Assembly: GCF_000002875.2 (NCBI RefSeq) | Contig: NC_009419.2 | Coordinates: 788,954 to 852,953 of the forward strand | Origin: Leishmania infantum JPCM5 | Taxonomy: Eukaryota > Euglenozoa > Kinetoplastea > Trypanosomatida > Trypanosomatidae | DNA: 64,000 bases | Direction: 5' to 3' | Shown here: positions 37,101 to 47,248 of the stretch, one piece after another | Layout of the letters: every line of letters starts with the position of its first letter | Position numbering within the stretch: position 1 is the first letter of the stretch | Notes under the pieces: generated by a model | What the model saw: only the letters and a program-made list of their open reading frames with translations | Told to the model about the DNA's origin: nothing | Database searches by the model: none | Made by a program: the position numbers and the translations under genes

Positions 37101-37823
37101 CCGAACACGCAGGGATTCTTCACGATTGAGCTGATTGCCGACACAGTCGTTTACGGGTTCTGGCTCGGCGCCATCACTCTGTGTGGCTTCGCGGTGGTGC
37201 TTTACGGCTTCAAGAGCGGCCCGGAGGGGACAGACTGCAACAGGCACAACGGCGTCGGCTGCGACAACATCTGGACCGCCCGCAGCACCGCCTTCGGAAT
37301 TCTGTACTTTGGTTTGCTGATCCACTCCTACACGGTGCGCCACCCGCGCGTCTCCATCTTCAGAATGCGCTGGCTCGACAACAAGTGGATCTTCGGTTCC
37401 TGCGTCCTGGGCGGTGCGCTGTTTGTGCCGATTGTATACATCAACGCGATCGCCCATGGCCTCTTTGTACACAGCATGATCACTTGGGAGTGGGGCGTCA
37501 TTGCGGTCGGCGTCATGACCTTTCTCGCCATCTGCGAAACCTACAAGGTGATCAAGAACCTGATCTTTCCGATTCGCAAGGTGCTGGTGGAGGTGGACGA
37601 GGAGGAGGCCGAGGATGTCGAGGAGCAGCGCCAGCGCGAGTACAACACCTTTACCCGCACCATGCCGGACGATCGCAACGTGGAGAGGATCGCAAACGAG
37701 AACCTGCGCATGTCGTTTGCCTCTCTCGCCGGCAGCGTGGCCACCGCCAACACAGGCTCCTTCCGTGTGCCCGCGCAGCGCCAGAAGAAGAAACGTATTG
37801 GGCTCTTCCGCAAGCGCGAGTAA
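34146..37823 (+). CDS. P-type ATPase, type IID (ENA/Na+ or Ca2+-motive)
   Basis: This is a 1225-aa membrane pump. The first ~195 residues are a Ser/Thr/Ala-rich extension. TM1-2 fall at about 242-298, and the actuator motif TGEA at 364-367. TM3-4 fall at about 438-495 with the ion-site sequence ILPES (480-484). The phosphorylated Asp is D525 in DKTGTLT. The hinge motif TGDGFND is at 862-868, followed by six further hydrophobic spans to about 1150 and a basic C-terminal tail. The PES motif and overall layout fit type IID ATPases (fungal ENA, protist Na+ pumps), often annotated in Leishmania as calcium-motive ATPase; they expel Na+ or K+ by ATP hydrolysis. The open frame extends upstream to 33744, but that part reads as microsatellite-rich leader, so the ATG at 34146 is preferred. 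A SIDER-like copy follows 1.2 kb downstream, probably in its 3' UTR. Confidence 0.95.
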   Translation: MSGSNRNGDHRHPYNTFTATEGHSPHSDDDSHPYTPPATSRVYQDPNANLPLAAAQLSDASVPPTAATNTGSSSAPRVTATPSSSNNAAAAASKSAPAPGPVTLSGQPSKGVELDGMAIEMTKKSTSLSADLAAKGLEELDDSEHLPVFSGEKLNGRALGDGAEKATAVIVGAKEHHAMNFGDEQGDEPTPDAYDATDKFWALALENVFNLVQLEDPLAGIDAADAPRHAKELGDNVIPIKGGPSWIVILASQFKNAITIVLLIVIIISGVFGDWAEFGVVLFILFFNALLGFYQEYGAERSLASLKQMTAGVAKVIRNGIPEIIFIDEVVVGDVIVLEQGASVPADCRIFESNGLEVDEALLTGEALPVVKHANVIRDPENRLALGDRKNMVYRNTQVTQGRGKAVVVAGGLNTEMGKLAKRLNDSKGSGKTALMKKLDYMMYFLFLCCAVAAVIVFAANKMRYTPATLSYATAVAIAILPESLCAVITVAMTFSVKRMAQQKCIVRKLPVLEVLGNVTDICSDKTGTLTENKMVVKKAVIGVDDVYSVGGAPYDTHGDFFPAMRNGQEQQPVNMAHQQEVRYIYQFLKCAALCSTTVLHVSEEDMDSLAGNGNPTEIAIQVMTWKAGLNRDKLEEEGWECITEYSFDSKIKRMSTAWENKAKRELYLCTKGAPERVVELCTYKISEDGKLVSLTQQDREQVDQHIRDLAAQGLRTICFAYREDATKIFPIPAEEPFIDAYDRDQVERDLVFLGIVGIYDPPRPESRPSVVACQHAGICVRMLTGDHTSTAGSIASMLNIIRRRDLDDPVKLQAGPDFDKVDPETIDGWADLPVVVGRCSPESKVKMIESLHRRKKVVAMTGDGFNDSPSIKIADIGCAMGSGVDVTKGVADLVITDDNFATIVKAVAEGRRISQCIRKFVVHLLSSNVAEVIALICGLPISHGGESVFILSPIEILWLNMFTSAPPATGLSLDRATDDILQVPPNTQGFFTIELIADTVVYGFWLGAITLCGFAVVLYGFKSGPEGTDCNRHNGVGCDNIWTARSTAFGILYFGLLIHSYTVRHPRVSIFRMRWLDNKWIFGSCVLGGALFVPIVYINAIAHGLFVHSMITWEWGVIAVGVMTFLAICETYKVIKNLIFPIRKVLVEVDEEEAEDVEEQRQREYNTFTRTMPDDRNVERIANENLRMSFASLAGSVATANTGSFRVPAQRQKKKRIGLFRKRE

Positions 37824-39051
37824 TAGACTGTGCTGCGCGCATCAGCGAGAGGGACGGTGCGGACAGCAATACAGACCTTGCGCTCACTGGTGCCCACACG
37901 TATGGCTGTTCTTTTCGTCTGTCTCACTTCTACGCTTGTGCTTCAGCAACCGCTGCCAAAGGTGACGCGTGCGTGTGCATGCATGTAAGCGCGGTCGTTT
38001 CGAGGGCGCCTCGTCGCGAAAGTGCAAGGCAGAGCACTGACGTACGTGGTGATGTGGGCATGAGCTCCTTTCTCCCTCTTTTCTGTTGTGATTTGCATGT
38101 GTTGCTGTGTGTGTGTGCTCTCTTCTCTTTGTGTGTATGTGTATGTGTGTGTGTGTGTGTGCCTGTCTCTCTTTTAGTGTTTTGGTGGCTCTCCCGGTTG
38201 CCTCTTTCGCCCTTTCCATTCACTTCTCCTCGTGTCCTCTCTTCCTCCTATTGTGCGCATGTTCGCTTTTCGACTCTCCCCCTTCTCTTTTTTCCTATCT
38301 CTTCTTCCAGTGTCTTGCACCAGTCGGTCTTTGGTGGCCATGACATGTGCCATTCCTTCTCTCTTCTCCCTCCCTCCCCCTCGCTTCTCTCCGGCGAACC
38401 CTATCTGATCCGCTCTTTCCGTGCCCGCCACTCATCTCCCCACCTGCCCCGTTCCGCTGCAGGTTCCGCCCCGCAAGTCTGCATGCGTGGATTTATCCTT
38501 CAGGGGTGTTTCCTGCTTCCACGTTCGTCTCTTCGCTCTCTCTCCCTTTCTCGGTGTGTGCGTGTGATGTTCCGCAAGGCGCATCGTTGCGCTTTTTTTC
38601 TTGTAGCTCTTTGTTTAGCCCGTCCCCTCTCTCCGCACTTTCTCCAGCTGCCACTGCGTGCCGCCCCTGTCATGGTGATCATGGCTAGTCCTGATGCGCG
38701 TGATGCGTCTGGAGAGTGCTTCGCTCATTGCGGCCTTCTACTCCCTCGCCCCATCTCCTCCATTTTTTTCCAGCTTAGTTAGATCTGTGTCAAACACGCG
38801 TGGGGGTGTTAAGGAAGAGAAGGCGGGGATGAGGATGCCTGGAAATCGCAGGGGAGAGTGTGGCGGCAGTTACACAGGGTGGGGTAGGGGAGCAAGAGCT
38901 GAGATAAAGAGATAATCAAGGCGATGCAAGGAGTCGCGCACTCGCAGCTGCGTTGCGCTTCGTGTTGCTCCTCGCGCTTTTAACCCCGGTGTTTCTCTTC
39001 CTTCTTTGCCCTTTCTTTTGGTTCTGCTTGAGGGAGGTGTACCCGGATGAC
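37824..39051 (+). other. ATPase 3' UTR region
   Basis: About 1.2 kb of T/C-rich spacer with a (TG)n tract near 38100-38160. It leads directly into the first SIDER-like copy. A long open frame overlapping the ATPase end continues into this region but is an out-of-frame shadow. Confidence 0.55.
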
Positions 39052-39616
39052 GAGGAGACACCTCAGTGCAGGGCATCGCAGGGTCCAGTGTCCGCTCTTT
39101 GCGGGGAAGTCAAGCAGCCCCCCTCTCTCCAATCCGTGGCAAATGCCGAACCACTTCCTGTAGTTGCAGGGTCAAGCCCCCACAGCGTGGGGGTGTCGAA
39201 GCGATGCATCGCCACCGATGTCGGCGGTCCGGCGCTGTGCAGTGTTTCGTCGGCGCCACTGGCGACCGTGAGCACGTCTGTGCCACACATATGATGGGCA
39301 ACACGTCGGCGTGACTCGAGCGTATCCCACCCGCTCCTCGCTGGCTCCTAGCGGGGGCGCCTGAGCCGCCCCGGAGAGACGCACCACGTGGCGCGACGCA
39401 CCTGATGGGGGAGCGGCTGTGAGGCGGCCTGCAGAGTGCAGGGTGGGCGGGTGGAGTGTGAGGCGGGGGCCATGCCGAGATGACTGAGTCGGCGCATTGC
39501 TGTACTGGCCTGTCTACGGCTGCTTGGCCCCACGCGATGGCGCCTCTGTGGCAGGCCGCGACGTAGAGTGGTGCTGAAATCGTGTTGCGTGACAGAGAGA
39601 CGAACACGTTGAAAAA
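39052..39616 (+). mobile_element. SIDER2-like short retroposon, copy 1
   Basis: A 565-bp unit matches 46377-46941 without any indel and with no mismatch that I could see, at a constant offset of 7325. It ends in a short A-run (A5) after CACGTTG. Size, A-rich 3' end and position in an intergenic/3' UTR location fit the Leishmania SIDER family (short interspersed degenerate retroposons), which is non-autonomous and related to ingi/L1Tc. SIDER2 copies in 3' UTRs are known to promote mRNA decay, so this copy could down-regulate the ATPase transcript. ORFs inside it are chance frames. Assignment to SIDER2 is from remembered features rather than a database match. Confidence 0.7.
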
Positions 39617-40845
39617 CATTTGCTCTGTTTTGTAAGATCTTCGGTGTGACCGGCCTACCAGAGCCCATGTAATTCTACGTCAGTGATGCGGTACTTTGGT
39701 GGTGTCACAACAGAAACAGCGGCAACAATGCTGCGCCTCCTCGCACCTCCAACAACATCTTTCCACCTGAAAACGCGCGCGCAGCCGCATCAGTGAGCGA
39801 CTGTGCTGTGGTGATGCCGCCATTTGTATGCGTGCCGAGGAGGAAAAACGGTGTGGCGCGTTATCGCCCACATCATTGACCCCGAGCCGCCATGAACCTG
39901 TCCAGAGATGTGGCGCACGAATGTGCTGCGGTGCGACTGGGTAGCAGCGAGAGAAGAAGGCGAAGACCAGCACACCCACAAAAGCGGCTGCTCCTATGAT
40001 TGCCCACTCTTCTGTTTTTCTTAACCGTTTCACGTTTCCTTCTCTTAATGGTGTCGATGACATCCCTCCGCGCTCCACACGCACACGCACACGCACACAG
40101 TCTCTTCGCACCTTCATTTTTTTTCCGACTTCTTTGCCTTGCCCCTGTCTTACTACTCCCCCTCTCGCTCTGCTGACCGGCATCTTCATTCGCCACGAAC
40201 TGACTGCTTCCTCTCTCCCTGTGTGTGTGTGTCTGTGTCGTCGTTGTTGTTGTTGGCTTGCGTACTCTTCGTGCGTACTCTCATCGTCGTTTTTCCATAG
40301 CACTTTATCGCCTCTTTTTCTCGACCACTTAGACCATCAACGACGTGTTGACTAAGGCAGGCGCGCATCAACACATCTGCAAGGAAGCGGAGGCGGTGGC
40401 ACAGGCGCACTCGAAGAGGAAGAAAGACTTGGACAGCGCACAAGAACAACAAGGTCGAGTTAATCAAACAAAAGACCGCTTCTGAGGAAATCTCCGCCTT
40501 CTCTCTTTCCTTTATTTCGCTTGTTCTTTTTTTTTTCGTTGGAGCGTCTTTAGCCCATCAACCCTCTCTCTCATCGTCATTGCCTCTCTGTGCACCTTCA
40601 CGAGCTTCGCTCTCGCTCTCGCCTCTCTGCATTTTGCCGTTTCTTCTTGTTTGCGGTGTGCCGGCTCGGGCGACCCGATTTTCAATCTTCGGATATCTAT
40701 ATATATATATTTCGCATCCGATCTGCATTTACGTCGCCGTGTCTCTTCAGCAGCAGCAACAAAAAGAACAGCGAAACCGTAGCGCAACGAATACAGATAC
40801 TTGGGCGGGCATCCGCATCACTAGAAGAAGCAGGCGTGATTCACA
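39617..40845 (+). other. Intergenic region and kinesin leader
   Basis: About 1.2 kb without a gene. AG at 40749-40750 after a pyrimidine-rich stretch is a plausible splice acceptor. No ATG lies between it and the kinesin start at 40846. Confidence 0.5.
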
Positions 40846-42942
40846 ATGACAACCTTAGGAAACCAGCGCGTGACAGTATCGGTGCGCGTGCGGCCGATGC
40901 TGCGTGAAGGCGCTTCTGCGAATCACCAGCAGGAGAAGTTTGAGCTGCAAGGCGTGCACCGCGTCGGCGATAACAGTCTCAAGGTAGAACTGACGAAGCC
41001 AGGCGAGCCGACAAAGAGCAGTCTCTTCTCCTTCGACTACGTTTTCGATCAGGAGAGCACGCAGCTCGAGGTGTATGAAGATGCCGTAGTGGACATGGTC
41101 GATGCCGCTCTCGTCGGCGTGAATGTCACCCTCTTGGCCTACGGACAGACGGGCTCCGGCAAGACCTTCACCGTGCTGGGCGATGTGAAGCCGAACCCGC
41201 TTGAAAACGACCTGCTCACGACGAACAGTGGCATGTTCCTGCGTGTGCTGAGCGACTTGATGGACTACAAAGTTCGCCAAGCCAAGAAGGGCTGGCACGT
41301 GGTAGTGGGTTTAAGCTGCATAGAGATTTACAACGAGAACATCCGCGACCTGTTTGGTGGCAAGCCTAACTCGGCACCGCCGGCGCTGAAGGCAGTCATG
41401 ACCGGCGAGGATGTTTATCTACCGTCTCTCATCATCAAGGAGATGACCACTCTGCAGGCGGTTTTCAGCGAGATTCAGCTGGCCATCGCACGCCGCATGA
41501 GCCGTGCGACGGACTCCAACTCGCAGTCGAGCCGCAGTCACTGCCTCTTCTCCATTGATATCCTTCAGCAGGCGAATTCGGCCCCCGCGCCGTCGCTGGA
41601 CATTCTCGATCAGTCAAAGAAGGGCAACGATATGAAGAAGGCTGTGTCGTCAGACAAGAAGGGTGCGGCGGCCACGAAGAGGGGCGGCAGCCTGGCTTCC
41701 GCAGCGCAGGATCCGCAGCTGCCGGAGTGGGAAATGCCGTTCCAGGGTACGGTGTTCCGCTTGCCCGGACAGAAGGAGCCCATCTACACCAGCAAAATCA
41801 TCCTTGCCGATCTCGCCGGTAGCGAGCGCATTGCCCGCAGTGGTGTGACCGGCGATGGCCTGGCAGAGGCCACATCCATCAACAGCAGCTTAACAGCACT
41901 GGGGAACGTGGTACACAGCCTGCACGAGGGAGGCTTCGTCAGCTACCGTGTTTCAAACCTGACGCGACTTCTCAAGCCGGCCTTTTCGCACCCCAGCTCG
42001 CGCGTGCTACTCTTGGCACAGTGCTCGCCCACGCAGCTGACGTTCGATGAGACGATCAGCACACTGCACTTTGCAAACAAGGTAAAAGATATGAAGGTGA
42101 CCACGTGCACTGGCGCCGAAGCGGAGAAGCTGCAGTTTGACTTTCTCGAGTCCGGCAAGATGTACGACGCGCTGCTGGCAGACCTGCACATCTTCGCTGC
42201 AGAGTCGCAGGCAACGATCGGCATCATTCGCCGCAACCTGCCGCAGAAGGGCAGTCTCTACTATGACGCGTCAGCGGGCAAGAACGGCAAAATGGCCAAG
42301 GTGAGCATAAAGGACCGCCGCTTGTCGGCCGACGCGTCGGGCGTGCTGACTGTGGCGCAGAAGGAGCGCGCGGAGTTGATGGCCCGTATGGAAAAGGAGA
42401 AGTTGGATGAGATTTCCGTAGTGCAACGGTCGGCGGATGAGGCGCGTGATGAGATTATCAGAGAGTACATGGCCGAGTTGAATGAGCTGAAGGAGGCGAT
42501 TGCGAAGCAGGTGTCAATGCGCGTCCACCACGTGTCGCAGCAGCTTTTGCTTGATTCGGCAGCCCGCGGCAACAAGATCGTCGAGGAAGAGGCGGAGGAG
42601 TGGGCCTCAATGATGCTGCTGTACCTGAAAGAGCACAAGGTGGCCTGCGACAAGGAGCTATCGACCATATCGAGCCGTCTCGAGGACTTGTCTCAGAACG
42701 TCAACAAGCAGCGTCTGTCTGACACCCCGAACGAGACACCCGAGACCGTTGAGGCGGACTCCAAGTACGCCCTCTCCACGTGGTCCCACTGCTTGGCAAA
42801 GCGCTTCTTCTCGTTCTGCATGGAGGTGCACGAGTATCAGGCTGTTCTCCTGAACATATACCATGGCAATGTGACCCTGGTGCGCTGGAAGAAGAAGAAC
42901 GCCGAGCTGCTGAAGAAGTTCGAAGAGGAGAAATCGGTGTAG
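40846..42942 (+). CDS. Kinesin motor protein (N-terminal motor)
   Basis: A 698-aa microtubule motor. The P-loop is GQTGSGKT at 100-107, switch I NSQSSRSH at 225-232 and switch II DLAGSE at 322-327, followed by a SINSSLTALGNVVHSL-type helix and the STLHFANKVKDMKV motor end near 420. All ATPase elements are intact. An unusual Lys/Ala/Ser-rich insertion of about 70 residues (about 246-316) separates switch I from switch II. The rest is mostly charged helix, probably coiled coil at about 500-590 and 675-698, suggesting a dimer or partner-binding tail. The motor end (MKVTT) faintly recalls kinesin-9, a flagellar family, but I do not assign a subfamily. The gene sits between two SIDER-like direct repeats. 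Confidence 0.95.
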   Translation: MTTLGNQRVTVSVRVRPMLREGASANHQQEKFELQGVHRVGDNSLKVELTKPGEPTKSSLFSFDYVFDQESTQLEVYEDAVVDMVDAALVGVNVTLLAYGQTGSGKTFTVLGDVKPNPLENDLLTTNSGMFLRVLSDLMDYKVRQAKKGWHVVVGLSCIEIYNENIRDLFGGKPNSAPPALKAVMTGEDVYLPSLIIKEMTTLQAVFSEIQLAIARRMSRATDSNSQSSRSHCLFSIDILQQANSAPAPSLDILDQSKKGNDMKKAVSSDKKGAAATKRGGSLASAAQDPQLPEWEMPFQGTVFRLPGQKEPIYTSKIILADLAGSERIARSGVTGDGLAEATSINSSLTALGNVVHSLHEGGFVSYRVSNLTRLLKPAFSHPSSRVLLLAQCSPTQLTFDETISTLHFANKVKDMKVTTCTGAEAEKLQFDFLESGKMYDALLADLHIFAAESQATIGIIRRNLPQKGSLYYDASAGKNGKMAKVSIKDRRLSADASGVLTVAQKERAELMARMEKEKLDEISVVQRSADEARDEIIREYMAELNELKEAIAKQVSMRVHHVSQQLLLDSAARGNKIVEEEAEEWASMMLLYLKEHKVACDKELSTISSRLEDLSQNVNKQRLSDTPNETPETVEADSKYALSTWSHCLAKRFFSFCMEVHEYQAVLLNIYHGNVTLVRWKKKNAELLKKFEEEKSV

Positions 42943-45900
42943 CGACAGGGAGGTGCGACAAGAGGAGTACGTCAGGGTGAGAAGGAGGGAGGTGGTGGTG
43001 GAGGGGTTGTGGAGTGGGTGAGGACGTGGAGACACCGCCCAGGCACACGGTGTCTTGACTTAGCTTCCTTTTTTTTGCTTTGTTTTTTGTGCCTTTACTT
43101 CCACTCTCCTCTTACCTGTCTGGTTGACGCTCACAACGGCGGATGGTTCACGAGACGCACTGTGTGGGCTCACCAGCTCCCCCCTCTGCTCGCCATTCTA
43201 TTTCTCCCCCTCTCTTATTTTCCATGTTGTGTTTTATACCACGTACTCCAATCCTCCTCGCACACCCCTCTCGCTTGGGTTGCCGTTCTTAAAACATTTT
43301 TTTTTGTGGCGGTGGTGGCTTTTGTTCATCTTGCGTCGTGCAGTTCTCCTCTCTTCACATATACATATCCATATATGTATTTTTCGACCTTTTTCTCTGT
43401 GTGTGCGCGTGTGCCTTTCCTGGTCTCGAACGCGCGCTAGTGGACTGAGTGAAAGAAAGGGGGGAAGGAAAAGAAGGACAGAAATGAGCGAGCTAAACAA
43501 AACAACAAAAAAGGAACGGCAGGGAAAGAGGGTCTGTGCGCGCGCTCTCCCCCTCAACGGTGCCTTCTCCCCACCCCACCTCTGTTTTTCTTTCTCTTTT
43601 TTCCCTGTGTGTCTTCCGTTGCTTGTTCTCCATCACTGACATCTCCCGTTACGTAGGGGAGGGGGGCAGCGAACATTGCCCGTATCTTTCTTTACTTTTG
43701 CATTGCTTTCTTTTTCTTCTCCGTCCACAGGTCGGTGTGATCTGTGGCGTACAGTCCTGCTTGCTATAGTCCGTCGGTTCCATTCTTACCGTTTTGTGTC
43801 ACCGGACACAGATTCCCTGCTGTAGAGGGTGTAGGAGACAATCTCGATGCGTGTCTGTGCACGTGTGCGTGTGGGCAACGCGTTTAAAGCCTAGCCACCG
43901 CAGGCGGAAATCGAAGAGCTACTGCGGCGGAGGCGGGCAGGGAGGCTAAGTATGAAGCCCTGCATATACATTGACGTAGGCGCATGTATCTGTATGCGCG
44001 TGTGTGTCATGTACCTGGTTTTGCCATGTTGGCCCCGCATTGCCTTATTTTTCTCTGTTTTCGTGTGTCTTCTCCCGGTTTTCTCTTCGTTTTCCTTTTC
44101 CCCAGTGTGCATCCTTGATGACAACTGTGGCAACCTGAAACATCTTTGTGTTCGTTCTAGCACCTTTTTTTTTTATAAGGAGCTGCCCAATCTCGCCACC
44201 ATCTTCATCTCCTCGCCCCCACCCCGAAAAGAAAAAAAAAAACAAAAAACACACAAGAGGACACAGGGAATGCCAACGCAATTTGTGCCCAGAAGAGCTT
44301 GCACGCGTTGGAACGATGGGGAGAGGCAGAAAGTGGCGGTGATAGCAGAAGACAGCAGCAGACAGGTGATTCGCCGCCGCCAGCATCAGAGCACACGAGC
44401 GAGAACGAGAGAAACTTAAAAAGGAAACACAAAACAAGTACTCATGCCAACCACCTATTCGCGCGCTCCGCCGCCTTTTTGCTTTTTTTTTTCGTTTGCT
44501 TTATTTGGTCGCGACGAAAAAGAGGTTCAAAGAAAAAAATCGCAGAAAAGCGCACGCATGCGCTCAGCACAAAACAGCCGAGCAAAGGAAAAGGGTCAAG
44601 GCGTGAGAATGAAGCTGGAGGGAGGAGGGAAGCGAAGGAAAAAAAATCAAAAAAAAAACGAGACGCACGTGGTGGCACATGTTACTTGTGTATGTCTGTG
44701 TAACTTTTTCTCTCTTGAGTGTGAGAAGGTTGTAATGGAACCTGCGCAAAAAAGGAAAATATTGAACACACCGTCATTGCAAGTATCCGCTGTCCGTTTC
44801 TCATCCAGTACTTCTTTCAAAATGAGCACACGCACCTACACACGAAAAAAAAACGAAAGTAGGAACAAATTCCAGCGCCCTCAGCAATGCGAAAGACAGA
44901 AAAAAGCTCAAAACCAGCACCACGATGCGTACAGGAAGAGAAGACCCGAAAAGAAAAATGCAGGAAGGCAGGAAGTGGCTCATATCTAGCTCAGCGGATG
45001 AGCTCTCCTCTTCTCTCCCTCTTTCCTGCTTGCATCGATGGGCACATTCTGTCTTGCGCTCTCTCGTTCTTTTTCACCATTCGACTTCTCTTGTGATAAG
45101 GTGCTCCGCTCTGTGTGCTTTTGTCGCTCTGTCTACCATTTTTTATGAACTCGCTCTCCTTTCTCCTCGAGCAGCGTTTTTCCTTTCGAGTACGATTATC
45201 ATCTCATGTTGGTTCACCCCCTCCCTTCTCTCCCTCTTCTTTCTGCCGCTGCGCACTCCTCCTCCTCCTCTGCACTTCTTCCTTTTTTTTTGCTTGCTGT
45301 TTTTTTTTGCGTTTTTTTTTCTATAGCTTACTGCGCACGCTTATGTTTCGTTTTCTTTTCCTTTTTTTACCTTGTTGTTGTTGGTTGGTTATGTTGAAGA
45401 GGACTCCTTCTTTCTTTGTTATTTATTCCGATGCTGTCGTGTGTGCATCTGCGTGCGGGTGTGTTCATCATTAGATGATGTTGTGCACATGTGCACCTAT
45501 GCGTATGCGCGTCTTGGTGTGTGGGCGGGTGTCCTGGGCGAGTGGCGTGATGTTTCTCCTGTTGAGGATGCCATTTTGGCAGATCGTGTCGCTGCTTGTA
45601 TGTCACCTTTGTTCGTTTTATCCCAGTCTAAATATCGAGAGCCTCTGCGCATGGTCGCCATCACCCTGCTCAAAGACGCTCCTGGTCAATAGCCACACCC
45701 CAGAGTCTTGTGTCCCACAACTGAGACACGCCTCTGTGGATGAGCCCTGCCGATCACACAAGGTCTTTCGGACCTCACATCAAAAGCCTTCCGGTCACCC
45801 TCTACACCACACAAGCGCATTATGGACATGTCGGCCTACAACGGCCAGATGCCTCATGAATTGCAGAGCCCGGGGGTATGGTTCCGCGGTGGTGGTGACT

Positions 45901-46376
45901 CGAAGAAGCTCGATGCGTCTCGGCCGCGCAATGGGCCGATGCAGCGAGGACTCTTTCGTCTCGGGCACATGAATGCAGGGTTTTGGCTCGATCGCGCAGC
46001 CACATCATCCTGCAACGTACGCGCGCGCCTGTTCTGCTCCAGCAGCCGGTTTTGGTGGAGCGGTCGCAAGACAGGGGGCGGGGGCTGGCTGATCAAGGCT
46101 TGCCCGCGTCATCCGCGCCGCCTGCGCCCCCTCGATGCAGCGAAAAAGCCGCGCAGAGTGGCGGCCGGGGCTCGCCAGCGGTGACCTCGGGTAAGGCCAG
46201 ACCCCGAACGTCAAGCTCGACTCGACCTTGCGGGGCGCGCATGCCTCAGAGCCACGTTGGTCCCTCGCGGCGCCCCGCCGATGCTGCCGTCGTATGCCTC
46301 AGCGGCCCAAATAACAGCGAGGGTGTCACTTTGGACCTATCTTTTTTTGACATATTCCTATGGAGCCCATGAGGAT
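42943..46376 (+). other. Long intergenic region with an unexplained GC-rich block
   Basis: Between 42943 and about 45500 the sequence is T/C-rich with A-rich patches (about 44220-44260, 44520-44670, 44840-44990) and no coding signal. From about 45540 to 46370 composition changes to GC-rich and gene-like, but the frames are broken. No family is recognised for this block (see findings). It ends directly at the second SIDER-like copy. Confidence 0.5.
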
Positions 46377-46941
46377 GAGGAGACACCTCAGTGCAGGGCA
46401 TCGCAGGGTCCAGTGTCCGCTCTTTGCGGGGAAGTCAAGCAGCCCCCCTCTCTCCAATCCGTGGCAAATGCCGAACCACTTCCTGTAGTTGCAGGGTCAA
46501 GCCCCCACAGCGTGGGGGTGTCGAAGCGATGCATCGCCACCGATGTCGGCGGTCCGGCGCTGTGCAGTGTTTCGTCGGCGCCACTGGCGACCGTGAGCAC
46601 GTCTGTGCCACACATATGATGGGCAACACGTCGGCGTGACTCGAGCGTATCCCACCCGCTCCTCGCTGGCTCCTAGCGGGGGCGCCTGAGCCGCCCCGGA
46701 GAGACGCACCACGTGGCGCGACGCACCTGATGGGGGAGCGGCTGTGAGGCGGCCTGCAGAGTGCAGGGTGGGCGGGTGGAGTGTGAGGCGGGGGCCATGC
46801 CGAGATGACTGAGTCGGCGCATTGCTGTACTGGCCTGTCTACGGCTGCTTGGCCCCACGCGATGGCGCCTCTGTGGCAGGCCGCGACGTAGAGTGGTGCT
46901 GAAATCGTGTTGCGTGACAGAGAGACGAACACGTTGAAAAA
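46377..46941 (+). mobile_element. SIDER2-like short retroposon, copy 2
   Basis: It is the direct-repeat partner of 39052-39616 and appears identical over the full 565 bp. The A-tail is longer here (A10, 46937-46946), as expected for a poly-A retroposon end. The flanking sequences on both sides differ from those of copy 1, which argues against a simple assembly duplication. It lies about 300 nt upstream of the Cys-motif gene at 47249 and more than 3.4 kb downstream of the kinesin. Confidence 0.7.
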
Positions 46942-47084
46942 AAAAATTGAGTATGATTATCATTGCGTCCGCGCGGTGTGCGCTACCACCGCGCGGATAG
47001 GGTGGAGGGAGTGGTAAACCACGTAGGTGGAGGTGTGAGGCAGCCGCGATGTGCGTCAATGCTGGTGATATGCGTGACGCTCTT

Positions 47085-47231
47085 TTCTGTTTTCCTTCTG
47101 TGTGCCTCTTGTATGTGTCCTTCTTTCCTCCCACGTCTCGTTGCGTTTGGCTCCCTCTTTCTCTTCTGCAAACGCACACACGTATGCGTGATGTGAATGC
47201 GTGCATCAATGCTTATGCTCAACCGCGTAAG
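47085..47231 (+). promoter_or_regulatory. Strong polypyrimidine tract and predicted trans-splice acceptor
   Basis: The stretch from about 47085 to 47167 is almost all C/T. The first AG downstream of it is at 47230-47231. That would place the spliced leader about 17 nt before the ATG at 47249. It decides the start of the following gene against an upstream in-frame GTG. Confidence 0.6.
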
Positions 47232-47248
47232 TGGTGTGGAAACGCACC

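Noticed and set aside
37181..38782. 533-aa plus-strand ORF overlapping the ATPase 3' end
   Set aside because: Its first part is out of frame with a clear gene and its second part is T/C-rich spacer.
39063..39619. Several ORFs inside SIDER copy 1, repeated in copy 2
   Set aside because: They are identical only because the DNA repeats are identical. SIDER elements are non-coding and the frames lack domains.
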